Shown here: positions 17,766-25,441 of the stretch, in pieces | How the letters are laid out: each line of letters begins with the position of its first letter | Numbering within the stretch: the first letter of the stretch is position 1 | From: Paenibacillus alkaliterrae | Lineage (GTDB): Bacteria; Bacillota; Bacilli; Paenibacillales; Paenibacillaceae | DNA length: 64,000 nucleotides | NCBI RefSeq assembly: GCF_021532375.1 | Contig: NZ_JAKGAP010000013.1 | Span: 62,001 to 126,000 of the forward strand | Reading direction: 5' to 3' | Notes under the pieces: generated by a model | Told to the model about the DNA's origin: nothing | Seen by the model: only the letters and a program-made list of their open reading frames with translations | The model's database searches: none | Translations under genes and position numbers: made by a program

Positions 17766-19518
17766 CGGAATCCCTCATTTCATAAGGAAGCATTAATATG
17801 ACCTTCGTGCCTCTGTTTGGCTCGCTTTCCACCGTGATGCCATACGCATCACCGTATAGCAGCTTGATACGGTCCTCTATATTTTTCAGTCCGAGTCCCG
17901 AGCCCTTTGTTTTCACTTGCCCGCTTAGTAATTGCGCGACAAAATGCTCCTCCATGCCTGTACCGTTATCCTCAACCGCAATGAACAAAAGCGCTTCTTC
18001 TACGTATGCATGGATCTTGATTGTGCAGGTATCGATCATTTGCTCAAGTCCGTAATTGATGGCATTCTCGACAAGCGGCTGCAGAGAAAGCTTGGGAATG
18101 CTGCAATGCAGCAGCTTCTCCGGTACATTGACATGAAAATCGAGACGTTCTTCAAAACGGTATTTCTGTATCGTGACATAATGGTTTATAATCTCCAGCT
18201 CTTTGCTCAGCGGGATTAGCGGCTCTTTTAAGTTTATAGAAGTCCTGAGCAGCGAACCAAGCGCTTCAACCATTTGCGAAATATGCGTTTGTTTGCTGAG
18301 CTTGGCCGACCAATTAATTGACTCCAGCGTATTGTATAGGAAATGCGGGTTAATTTGAGCTTGCAGCGCCTTGAATTCCGTATCGCGAATTGTCAGCTGT
18401 TTGACATAGTTTTCATGGATCAGCTCATTGATTCGTTCGACCATGATTCGGAAGTTTCGATGCATTTGCCCCGCTTCGTCCATCGCAAGCGCCCTTGCAT
18501 TCGGCTCATCCGTATAATCAAAATGCCCAAGCTGCACCCTTTTCATTTTTGCATTCAACCGCTCGATTGGCTCCGTAATTCCATTCGCAAAGCCAACGGC
18601 AATAATTAATATGGCAATAAACAAAATGACAGCTATAAGAAGGATCGTATTTTTAACACGTACAATTCGATCAAAAATATCATCGAATGGAATAAGCGTG
18701 TAATAGGTCCAATCTGTGTTAGTGGAGGCCATATAAGTCACAAAGTATTGCTTGCCATTGGATTTGATAACCTTATAGCCGTCATTTCCGGTCAAAGACG
18801 ATAGCTGCTCGACTGAAAAATCGGATGCGTCTGCATAAATCGCTTCGTTGTCTTTCATAATGATCAGCTGCGCTTCATTGCTATTCATGCCCTTGGCAAA
18901 ATCGTTGAACAGCTTCTTCATATCGATCCGGATTGCCAACGTACCGATATAATCCAGCTGTAATTGTGCGAACGAGCGAACCTGACGGGCTGCAATTAAA
19001 GAGTCACCTTTCGTGTCAGGTGCGATCCATGTATTTCCTCCCTTGTTAACGGCCGTTAGCTTCATGAATTTATATAACCGATTCTGGCTAACTGTTATCG
19101 AATTCGCGCCAACCGCATACTCGTTGTCATTCACGTCATAAAGCTGTGCAGACAACACATATTTATCGAGCGCACCAATATTAACCATTCGCTCTTGCAC
19201 CGTCGTTCTTACGACGTAATTATCATAATCGGACAAGCCGCTTTTAATCGATCTCAAATAGCTTTGTATCGTTGTGTCCGTCGCGATCATGAACGTTAGT
19301 TTTTCCATCTTTTTTAATTCATTCTCAATATTAAGGGAGGACAAGCTGAGCGCTTTGGACGATTGCTTGTAAATCTCCTGGTCATAGAAATCGTAAGCAT
19401 ATTGCTGCACAACCATTCCAATCACAGCAACCACAATCATAATGACGGATATAAGCACGAACATTTTGTGTTTAATACGCAAATTACTATAAAGCGCTTT
19501 CAGGCTATGCACTGGCAA
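17758..19518 (-). CDS. YesM-type sensor histidine kinase
   Basis: A 586-residue membrane kinase: membrane helix near 20-40, extracytoplasmic Cache-like sensor of about 250 residues, second helix (ILLIAVILFIAILIIAVGFA, about 290-310), HAMP, then a His_kinase-type H box LQAQINPHFLYNTLESINW and an HATPase domain (LSLQPLVENAINYG, DNGTGM, GSGLGLKNIEDR). This is the LytS/YesM subfamily. It is the sensor partner of the YesN regulator and probably detects the oligosaccharide or its binding protein outside the cell. Confidence 0.95.
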   Translation of the reverse strand: MPVHSLKALYSNLRIKHKMFVLISVIMIVVAVIGMVVQQYAYDFYDQEIYKQSSKALSLSSLNIENELKKMEKLTFMIATDTTIQSYLRSIKSGLSDYDNYVVRTTVQERMVNIGALDKYVLSAQLYDVNDNEYAVGANSITVSQNRLYKFMKLTAVNKGGNTWIAPDTKGDSLIAARQVRSFAQLQLDYIGTLAIRIDMKKLFNDFAKGMNSNEAQLIIMKDNEAIYADASDFSVEQLSSLTGNDGYKVIKSNGKQYFVTYMASTNTDWTYYTLIPFDDIFDRIVRVKNTILLIAVILFIAILIIAVGFANGITEPIERLNAKMKRVQLGHFDYTDEPNARALAMDEAGQMHRNFRIMVERINELIHENYVKQLTIRDTEFKALQAQINPHFLYNTLESINWSAKLSKQTHISQMVEALGSLLRTSINLKEPLIPLSKELEIINHYVTIQKYRFEERLDFHVNVPEKLLHCSIPKLSLQPLVENAINYGLEQMIDTCTIKIHAYVEEALLFIAVEDNGTGMEEHFVAQLLSGQVKTKGSGLGLKNIEDRIKLLYGDAYGITVESEPNRGTKVILMLPYEMRDSDV

Positions 19519-19571
19519 ATGCCTCCTTTATGCGTATACAGCCTTTACCTTGAGGCAACGGTCATCCGCCA

Positions 19572-19612
19572 TTATATAAAGAAAAGGAGCGCCCTTCAAG
19601 ATAGGGAGACTC
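19572..19612 (-). terminator. Terminator-like hairpin after the RlmM-like gene
   Basis: Minus strand AAGGAG...CTCCTT enclosing a second CCC/GGG pairing, followed by TTCTTT. The stem is short and interrupted, so this is a weak call. Confidence 0.35.
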
Positions 19613-19615
19613 TCC

Positions 19616-20632
19616 TTATTTTTTTTGCAGATACAAAGTAATTTCCTCGCGATTATGGAACAATTGCTTCGCCTTTTGAAGTTGAAACTCCGTCGAGAGC
19701 CTGGAAATGACATCGCGGATCGTTTGAAGGGGTTTCCGATGCATGAGCTTGACCGTAATTATCGCGGTTGCCCCCTTCGTAAGAGCCGGCTCGAGATCGA
19801 GCACAAGCTTACACATTAACATTGGACTCCAGCTCATATCGCAAACGAGTAAATCGAAAGTTCCTTCATTAAACTTCACCTCTGATGCGTTGCGCTTCAG
19901 ATAAGTCAAGGTTGGATAGGCCATTAGTGAAGGATGCAAATCAGCGGGATCGATGGCAGTTACGCGCAACCCCCGTTCAAGCAGAAGCGAGGTCCAACCG
20001 CCAGGCGCCGCGCCTACATCAAGTGCAAGCTGATGCTTGGCGTAATTCAGTCCAAACTCTCGCTCCGCTTCCAACAGCTTAAACTTAGCTCGCGAAATTT
20101 GGCCTTCCTCGCGTTGAAAGCGGACCGCTCCCCCAGGCCAATCAGACAGCATGTCCTGCGGCGTACCGAAACCAATATACAGCTCATTAACGGCTGCATA
20201 TATCGCAATAATAATTTCCGGCTGTTGAACAACCGGTTCAGCGCCTATTTCTTCCAGCACAGCGTCGAGCACCGCTTTCGTATCAGCGGCAGAGTATAGA
20301 TATTCCGTCTTTGAGGTGCGTCTTATATGAACCGCGGTCCGTTTATTTTCGAAAGTGAGCACTGCATTTCGCACCATGTCCGATAATTGCTCGAGGTCAT
20401 TTGCATTCCCGGCGATTTCGATCATGCGATCAACCGGCTGCACATGCCGCAAAAATATTGGCTCCTGCTGAAGGATTGCTTGCAGCGTCTCTTCGCGTCC
20501 CTGCGGACTGCTCATCAAAAACACTTCCCCAGCCGCTAGCTGCGTAAAGCCCACTCCCCCGATCAGCCGCCGAAGCTCTTCCATTGCATATGGCGCATAA
20601 CTTTGATTAGCCGTTCCAATCCATTGACTCAC
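19616..20632 (-). CDS. RlmM-like THUMP/FtsJ-type rRNA 2'-O-methyltransferase
   Basis: A 338-residue SAM-dependent methyltransferase. An N-terminal THUMP-like RNA-binding region (about 1-165) precedes a Rossmann domain with the SAM motif LALDVGAAPGGWTS. The K-D-K-E tetrad of FtsJ-type 2'-O-methyltransferases is visible: Lys in SRAKFKL, Asp in LLVCDMSW, Lys in ITVKLM and Glu in NREEITLY. In proteobacteria RlmM modifies C2498 of 23S rRNA; the target here is inferred. Translation starts at GTG (20630-20632) with AGAGG nine bases upstream; the repeat island begins about 30-50 bases before it, so its promoter must lie in or beyond the repeats. Confidence 0.85.
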   Translation of the reverse strand: MSQWIGTANQSYAPYAMEELRRLIGGVGFTQLAAGEVFLMSSPQGREETLQAILQQEPIFLRHVQPVDRMIEIAGNANDLEQLSDMVRNAVLTFENKRTAVHIRRTSKTEYLYSAADTKAVLDAVLEEIGAEPVVQQPEIIIAIYAAVNELYIGFGTPQDMLSDWPGGAVRFQREEGQISRAKFKLLEAEREFGLNYAKHQLALDVGAAPGGWTSLLLERGLRVTAIDPADLHPSLMAYPTLTYLKRNASEVKFNEGTFDLLVCDMSWSPMLMCKLVLDLEPALTKGATAIITVKLMHRKPLQTIRDVISRLSTEFQLQKAKQLFHNREEITLYLQKK

Positions 20633-20660
20633 TTTTGTATGCCTCTTTCACTTTAAATTA

Positions 20661-20870
20661 ACCCAAACCCTCATGGGGCTTCTACCCAAACCTTCAAAGG
20701 CTTCTACCCAAACCTTAAAGGCTTTCGAACCCTCCCAAACCCTCCCTTCCAAGGGAGGGCCCCAAGGACTGCGTCCTCTGGACACCTGCAATTGGACTAA
20801 CGCGGGAGAAAATGAGACGGTAGTGTGTTACGTTAGCTGTAGATCGCTTTCGTCCCTGCGGGACACGCTT
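20661..20870. repeat. Left arm of a long imperfect inverted repeat
   Basis: From about 20680 this arm pairs with 21884-22079 at roughly 85% identity by eye. It holds three copies of a ~21-base unit (TTCTACCCAAACCTT), a strong hairpin CCTCCCTT-CC-AAGGGAGG (20741-20759) and ends with a 26-base palindromic unit (20845-20870, core GTCCCTGCGGGAC). It carries no gene. Confidence 0.8.
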
Positions 20871-20958
20871 TCTGTTTGTGCGCACGTGTTACCTGAAACC
20901 AATAACTGAGTAACGATAATGGTATAGAGCCGGTATGTTGTAAAGGTTGAGCATGTCT

Positions 20959-20983
20959 CGCTTTCCTCCCGAGGGATATGCTT
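20959..20983. repeat. Degenerate copy of the 26-base palindromic unit
   Basis: CGCTTTC-CTCCCGAGGGA-TATGCTT matches the 26-base unit with several changes and is preceded by GGTTGAGCAT as in the right-hand copy, showing that a longer unit was duplicated. Confidence 0.5.
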
Positions 20984-21087
20984 TACTTTGGTGATTCCAT
21001 AATATAATACTAAATCATTAATAAAAAGAAAAAAGAAAAAAGAAAATGCAAAAAGAAATATGGCGCTCAAGCTAGCTCAGAAACACC

Positions 21088-21116
21088 TCGATATACGAAC
21101 GTACGTTCGATAAAAC
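21088..21116 (+). promoter_or_regulatory. Promoter of the IS-derived ORF with a central LexA-type box
   Basis: TCGATA (21088-21093), 17-base spacer, TAAAAC (21111-21116). The spacer contains the perfect 14-base palindrome CGAACGTACGTTCG (21096-21109), which fits the Bacillus LexA operator CGAAC-N4-GTTCG. The -35 and -10 are moderate matches. Confidence 0.6.
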
Positions 21117-21121
21117 AGAAA

Positions 21122-21135
21122 CAAACATACGTTCG
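21122..21135 (+). promoter_or_regulatory. Second LexA-type box before the IS-derived ORF
   Basis: CAAACATACGTTCG differs from CGAAC-N4-GTTCG at one base and has the same form as the two boxes at the yneA promoter. It lies between the predicted -10 and the start codon at 21148 and overlaps the edge of the ribosome site GGAG. Confidence 0.5.
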
Positions 21136-21147
21136 GAGATGATCTAT

Positions 21148-21624
21148 ATGACGAAGCAAGAGACGATGACGTTCAACAAGTTCCAACAGAGATTCGATTC
21201 AGAAAAAGCATGTCACGATCATTTATTTCAACTGAAATGGACGAATGGATTTAGCTGTCCGAATTGCCAGATGAATAGAGAGACCGTAGAGACGTTTGTG
21301 AAAAAAAATATTGAAGTGAACTCTACCCTTATTGCGGATGGCCATCGGACGATCCTAACGCTGATAGACAACTACACCATTGAAGCAAAGAAGTTTAATG
21401 CAAAGGAAGATCCAGAACATCTCAAGTGGGTACAAACGCTGATCTCTAACCTCAAATCGTTTGTGCACGGTATTTTTCACGGTCTTGATTCTCGTCACCT
21501 GCAAAGTTATTTAGACGAGTTCTGCTATCGGTTCAATCGCAAGAAGTTCGTTGGGGAAGGATTTAATCGACTCCTTCATTCTTGTTTAGCCACAAAGACC
21601 ATTACCTATACTGAGCTAACTTGA
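21148..21624 (+). pseudogene. IS1595-family transposase remnant with in-frame internal deletion
   Basis: An open frame of 158 residues, about half the usual length. The N terminus (FQQRFDSEKACHDHLFQLKW then CPNC) is the zinc-ribbon start of IS1595 transposases. Directly after it come C-terminal catalytic-domain blocks: IEVNSTLIADGHRT, LISNLKSFVHGIFHG and YLDEFCYRFNRKKF. The second half of the zinc ribbon and the first catalytic Asp region are gone, so it should not transpose by itself. The frame has stayed open, and there is a ribosome site (GGAG, nine bases from ATG 21148). Stop codon lies in the right terminal repeat. It may act as a DNA-binding repressor or be neutral. Confidence 0.7.
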
Positions 21625-21769
21625 TAGCCATAAAATGCTTTAATAGAGCATGTCTGAGATTAGCTTCAGTTTTTCCAGTTCATACTGCCGGTGTAGACTT
21701 GGTTTTGCATGATTGATTAGTTCAACTTATATAGTTTCACAAAATGATACTAATGTCCTCCTCGCTTGA

Positions 21770-21795
21770 AAGCGTGTCCCGCAGGGACGAAAGCG
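21770..21795. repeat. 26-base palindromic unit, copy 2
   Basis: Identical over 26 bases to 21884-21909 and, inverted, to 20845-20870. Core GTCCC-GCA-GGGAC with flanking AAGCGT and GAAAGCG. Confidence 0.8.
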
Positions 21796-21883
21796 TTCTA
21801 CGACGAAGATTTCTGCTACCCTCTCTGTAACTCAAACGTTTTTCAAGCCCATGAACTTTAGGTAACCCTAGCCGATCCAATGC

Positions 21884-22079
21884 AAGCGTGTCCCGCAGGG
21901 ACGAAAGCGTTCAATGCTCAACCGTAACTCGCGAGCGACTGTTCTTCTCCCAGGTTCGTCCAATTGCGGGTGTCCAGAGGGTGCAACCCTTGGGGCCCTC
22001 CCTTGGAAGGGAGGGTTTGGGAGGGTTCGAAAGCCTTTAAGGTTTGGTAGCAAAAGCCTTTGAAGGTTTGGGTAGAAAA
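21884..22079. repeat. Right arm of the long inverted repeat
   Basis: Begins with the third 26-base unit (21884-21909), then pairs with the left arm through the CCTCCCTT/AAGGGAGG hairpin (about 21998-22016) to TTTGGGTAGAAAA. Its outer edge abuts the stop codon of the receiver-like gene at 22080-22082, so insertion of the repeat may have replaced that gene's original 3' flank. Confidence 0.8.
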
Positions 22080-22412
22080 CTACTGACTAGCTATCTCATT
22101 TATTAACGCGTCCGGCATTGGGCCGTTGTATAGCTTGGTATGCGCGGGGGCATGAGAAGATAACATGTGGTACATCTGAATGCGCCCGGCGGCACTGGAG
22201 GTATGCAAGTAGATCCTTTCCGGATACCGGCCGGTCTCCACGATATGACGCACAACTTCATAGCCTGTAGGCTGAGCCCAGCCTAGGTCGAAATCGAGCG
22301 ATAAAATATCAACCTCTTCGAGATCAATCAGCTGCTTGCACTCCTCCGCATTGCTTGCTAATACAAACCCCTTTGGACATGCGCGGTAATCGTCTAAATA
22401 AACATGAATCAT
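22080..22412 (-). CDS. Stand-alone receiver-like protein (cREC type)
   Basis: About 110 residues. The pattern VYLDDYRACPKGF, VDILSLDFDLGWAQPTGYEVVRHIVE and IYLHTSS matches the small receiver-fold family often annotated as cyclic-phosphate-processing receiver (cREC), whose hallmarks are LDD-R-P and SLDxDLG. The second acidic site (LDFDLG) holds the position of the phospho-acceptor Asp. There is no output domain. Its biochemical role is not established to my knowledge. ATG at 22412 (MIHVYLDD) is chosen for GGGGGAT eight bases upstream. The stop is at the very edge of the repeat island, 43 bases downstream of the Fpg-like gene, same strand. Confidence 0.7.
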   Translation of the reverse strand: MIHVYLDDYRACPKGFVLASNAEECKQLIDLEEVDILSLDFDLGWAQPTGYEVVRHIVETGRYPERIYLHTSSAAGRIQMYHMLSSHAPAHTKLYNGPMPDALINEIASQ

Positions 22413-22455
22413 GAATGAATCCCCCATTCATAAGTAAGATTCAAAGCGTGCTTAT

Positions 22456-23271
22456 TCATTGATCCTGCTGAAAGCCCGGGCTAACGAATGCTTTGCGGCC
22501 AGAAACATCTATTTTTTCAATCGTTGTACCTGATTCCTCGCAAATTTGACCTTCGCGATTATAAACTTGAAGTTGCGAAGCGTAACCGCCCGTTAATTGA
22601 TCGTCTGCACTAAAGGGATGTACTCCGATTCCACCGCATGAAACCGCTTCCTTTAGTACTTTATGCATCGATTCATACAATCGTGCCCATGACTCGCGTT
22701 CGAAGACAGAAATTTTCGCATCAGGCCGGACGGCAGCCGCAAAGCAAATTTCATCGGAATAGACGGTTCCAATGCCAGAAATGACGTTCTGATCCATTAG
22801 TGCGGTTTTAATCGATCCGCGTTTTCTGGAGAACCGTTCAATGAAACGATTTAACGTTAAACTCTTCTGAAACGGATCTGGACCGAGATTTCCTAACTGC
22901 TCCTCAACTTCTCTTGCTGTCAGCAATTGCATATCGTCTGTGCGTAGTCCGACGAAATATAAGATCCGCTCTCCAAAATGAAGCTTCACCTGCGCTGAAC
23001 GACCTGGATGATCGTCTTCGCTGCCTTTATATAAGTAGGCTCCTTGGCCCAGGTGTATACGCAAACGTTTGCCATTGTCTAAATGGAACAGCAGAAACTT
23101 GCCGCGCCGTTCAACGAACCATACGCTTTTCAAAACGATATCCCGATCCCATTGCTCCTGACTTGCTTGAAAAGTTTTTGCGTTTATGACCTCAATACCG
23201 GTAATTTGAGCTCCGGCGAATTGCTCCGCTAATAAAGTCCGATAGATGTCCAGTTCCGGTAATTCCAGCAT
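22456..23271 (-). CDS. Fpg/Nei-like protein lacking catalytic Pro and zinc ligands
   Basis: A 271-residue homologue of formamidopyrimidine-DNA glycosylase in full length and order: N-terminal beta sandwich, H2TH region (DPFQKSLTLNRFIERFSRKRGSIKTALMDQ) and C-terminal hairpin. However it begins MLELPE instead of MPELPE, so the N-terminal proline nucleophile is leucine. The GIGNxY motif is GIGTVY (Asn to Thr at 169). Of the four zinc cysteines only Cys244 remains (CEESG, and FVSPGF at the end). Lys58 and the DNA-contacting Arg259 (SGRKAF) are kept. A good ribosome site (GGAAG, nine bases) fixes the start. It may bind lesions without cutting or use Glu3/Lys58 differently. Confidence 0.85.
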   Translation of the reverse strand: MLELPELDIYRTLLAEQFAGAQITGIEVINAKTFQASQEQWDRDIVLKSVWFVERRGKFLLFHLDNGKRLRIHLGQGAYLYKGSEDDHPGRSAQVKLHFGERILYFVGLRTDDMQLLTAREVEEQLGNLGPDPFQKSLTLNRFIERFSRKRGSIKTALMDQNVISGIGTVYSDEICFAAAVRPDAKISVFERESWARLYESMHKVLKEAVSCGGIGVHPFSADDQLTGGYASQLQVYNREGQICEESGTTIEKIDVSGRKAFVSPGFQQDQ

Positions 23272-23311
23272 GAAAGTTCTCTTCCTTCCTGTAGCCCTCG
23301 TATTGATTCTC

Positions 23312-24124
23312 TTATTTCCCTCTATAGTCAGAAATATACGAACGAAGCTCTTCTAAATGATTACAAATGATATCCGGCTTACAAGCTGCCTGCTCCATAT
23401 AATAACCCATATTTTGAGCGGTTGTCAGCCCCGTTAACACCAGTAAAGTTCCGCAGCCGGCAGCTTTGCCAAATGCGATGTCCGTCGCCATATTATCGCC
23501 GATCACCCATGTTTCATCCGCGGAAAGTCCGATGCTTTTCAAAGAATAGTTCATTAAAATAGATGATGGTTTCCCAATTAGCACGGGCTCCTTGCCTCCA
23601 GCCGCTTTAAGCATCGCGCCAATCGAACCTGCTCCTGGAATGAGACCGTCTCCCGAAGGGAGCAATAAATCGGGATTGGTCAATACGTAATGCGCTCCGC
23701 TATGGATATATCGTACCGCCTTCGCAAGCCGTTCATAGGTGAAGGTCCGGTCGATTCCTTGCAGGACAAAATCCGGCTGCTCCTCCGTTATAAATAATCC
23801 GGCTTCTTGAACAGCGCTTCTAAGCCCTGCCTCGCCAACCACGAAGACGGCTGCGCCGGGATGAACGGCTGCAATATGCTCTGCTGCCGCTTGCGCTGAT
23901 GTACAAACATCTTCCGGAGCCGCCGGTATTCCCATATTCAACAGCCGCTCGGCAACCTCTTTGGGTGAGGCGGATGAATTATTCGTTACAAAACGAAAAG
24001 GTAGAGCCGCATCCCTCAAATAGGAAATGAGTGTATCCGCACCGTCAATCCGATATGCGCCATGATAAAGTGTACCGTCGAGATCTATAAGAAAACCGCG
24101 CATCGCAGGCAGATTTACAGACAT
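23312..24124 (-). CDS. NagD-type HAD phosphatase
   Basis: A 270-residue HAD-superfamily phosphatase of the class IIA (NagD/PGP/AraL) type. Motif I LIDLDGTLYHG with nucleophile Asp, motif II VTNNSS, motif III IGKPSSI, motif IV VIGDNMATD. The large C2 cap lies between motifs II and III (about 90-190). Family members hydrolyse sugar phosphates, nucleoside monophosphates or pyridoxal phosphate with low specificity. Between the Fpg-like gene (40 bases) and mrfB (33 bases), all on the minus strand, likely one transcript. Confidence 0.9.
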   Translation of the reverse strand: MSVNLPAMRGFLIDLDGTLYHGAYRIDGADTLISYLRDAALPFRFVTNNSSASPKEVAERLLNMGIPAAPEDVCTSAQAAAEHIAAVHPGAAVFVVGEAGLRSAVQEAGLFITEEQPDFVLQGIDRTFTYERLAKAVRYIHSGAHYVLTNPDLLLPSGDGLIPGAGSIGAMLKAAGGKEPVLIGKPSSILMNYSLKSIGLSADETWVIGDNMATDIAFGKAAGCGTLLVLTGLTTAQNMGYYMEQAACKPDIICNHLEELRSYISDYRGK

Positions 24125-24157
24125 AGCATTGTTCCCCCTAAATTTAAAGCAGTACCT

Positions 24158-25441
24158 TTACAGAAGCAGCTTATCCTGCTTGCGTTTCAGCCGAGCGATC
24201 CGATTGCGTAATGACTCAAGCTCCGCACGTTTCTTCGAATCAAGTCGAGCCAGCTTAAAATGATTAAAAGCATGTTCAAATGCAAAATTGGCATGACTAA
24301 GCGCCGACTCGTAATCTTTAAGCTTATGCTCGTAATACATGGCAAGCTCAATGCTAGCCTCCAACGCGTCCGCTCCGACATTCGAAAAAGAATGAATGAC
24401 AGCCTTCTGCCACAATAACACAGCACGCATCCAATTTCCAGCCTTCTTATCGCGGGCGGCCAGCATTAAAAGTGTAGAAGGCTTAGCCGTTTCCGCCCTC
24501 ATAGCTGAATCGAACAAAAGCTCCGAAAGCTCCGTTCTCCCCATTTTTTCCAGCCAGAGACCGGTTCGCACCATTTCCTCGGGTTCATCCGGAAGTCGAA
24601 TATATTGATGAATGTCCCCGTTTAATAAATGGCCGAAACGAATAGCTAAGCAAGCAAGCGAAAGCATATCCGTTTCATTATGACGGTACACGCCCTCAAG
24701 CGTTGAAGGATTCCCGTCCGCCAAATATTGAAAATACAGCTGCGGAGCCATTGACCCCGGCACGTCGTCCTCACGGTGAATGCCGAGCCTTTCCTCTTCG
24801 ACGCGGCTTAGCTTGCAGGAAGCAAGCGTATTTCGCCAAATGGAACGCGCTGGGTGGAGAAAATCGAGATGATGCGGCTCCCATATTTTTCGGCCGAGCC
24901 CATTCATAATAAATCGATTTTGAACTAGCGGCCAATCAAAGGTCTTACCGTTGTAGGTTGCCAGATAGTTATAATGTTGAAGTTTCTCCGCTAAATAGGC
25001 TAACATTGCTCTTTCCTCGGCAGGATGTCTGATCAGCGTCTGCTCGATCACAAATTGCTCATCCAAAACGTATCCAAGTCCGATCATAAAAGGAATGTTC
25101 CCCGCTCCAATGCCTAGCCCCGTCGTTTCTAAGTCGAGAAACAGCACCTTCTCGGCAGAGGCTTGAAACGAAGGGTGAAATGCAGATAATCCGGATGCCG
25201 CTTTTCTCAGCTCCATAATCGCATGATGCCCATGGCGAAAGGAAACCGGATAAACGGTTTTCCGGAGTAAGAAGCTTCCTTCAACATTCGAGTATAGCTT
25301 AACACCAAATGTCTCCCATACCGGTGAAAGCCTATCTGATTCTTCATCCACAAAACTATGATCTTCTGCTTCAGCAATAAGAGCGTCATTCGATGCCGTT
25401 TCGCCCCGCAAACGGTTCATTCTATTCCGTAATCCGCTCAT
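24158..25441 (-). CDS. mrfB: MrfB (YprB) DEDD exonuclease of mitomycin repair
   Basis: A 427-residue protein with an RNase H-like DEDD 3'-5' exonuclease domain (about 90-270): VLFLDLETTG carries Exo I Asp/Glu, TYNGKTFDWP Exo II Asp, and YRHNETDMLSLA Exo III. The C-terminal part is helical and TPR-like (repeated helices with LLMLAARDKKAGN and AMYYEHKLKDYESAL). In B. subtilis MrfA and MrfB repair mitomycin C adducts independently of UvrABC. The start overlaps the end of mrfA by four bases (ATGA), so the two are coupled. Confidence 0.9.
   Translation of the reverse strand: MSGLRNRMNRLRGETASNDALIAEAEDHSFVDEESDRLSPVWETFGVKLYSNVEGSFLLRKTVYPVSFRHGHHAIMELRKAASGLSAFHPSFQASAEKVLFLDLETTGLGIGAGNIPFMIGLGYVLDEQFVIEQTLIRHPAEERAMLAYLAEKLQHYNYLATYNGKTFDWPLVQNRFIMNGLGRKIWEPHHLDFLHPARSIWRNTLASCKLSRVEEERLGIHREDDVPGSMAPQLYFQYLADGNPSTLEGVYRHNETDMLSLACLAIRFGHLLNGDIHQYIRLPDEPEEMVRTGLWLEKMGRTELSELLFDSAMRAETAKPSTLLMLAARDKKAGNWMRAVLLWQKAVIHSFSNVGADALEASIELAMYYEHKLKDYESALSHANFAFEHAFNHFKLARLDSKKRAELESLRNRIARLKRKQDKLLL

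Larger units (their letters stand above)
21057..21635 (+). mobile_element. Internally deleted IS1595-family element with imperfect terminal repeats
   Basis: About 580 bases. Imperfect inverted ends: left reads TATGGC-GC-TCAAGCTAGCTCAG (about 21059-21080) and right, inverted, CTGAGCTAACTTGA-TA-GCCATA (21610-21631); 20 of 22 positions agree. The only ORF is an IS1595-type transposase that lacks its middle. I see no clear target-site duplication. It is nested between the arms of the larger inverted repeat. Confidence 0.65.
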
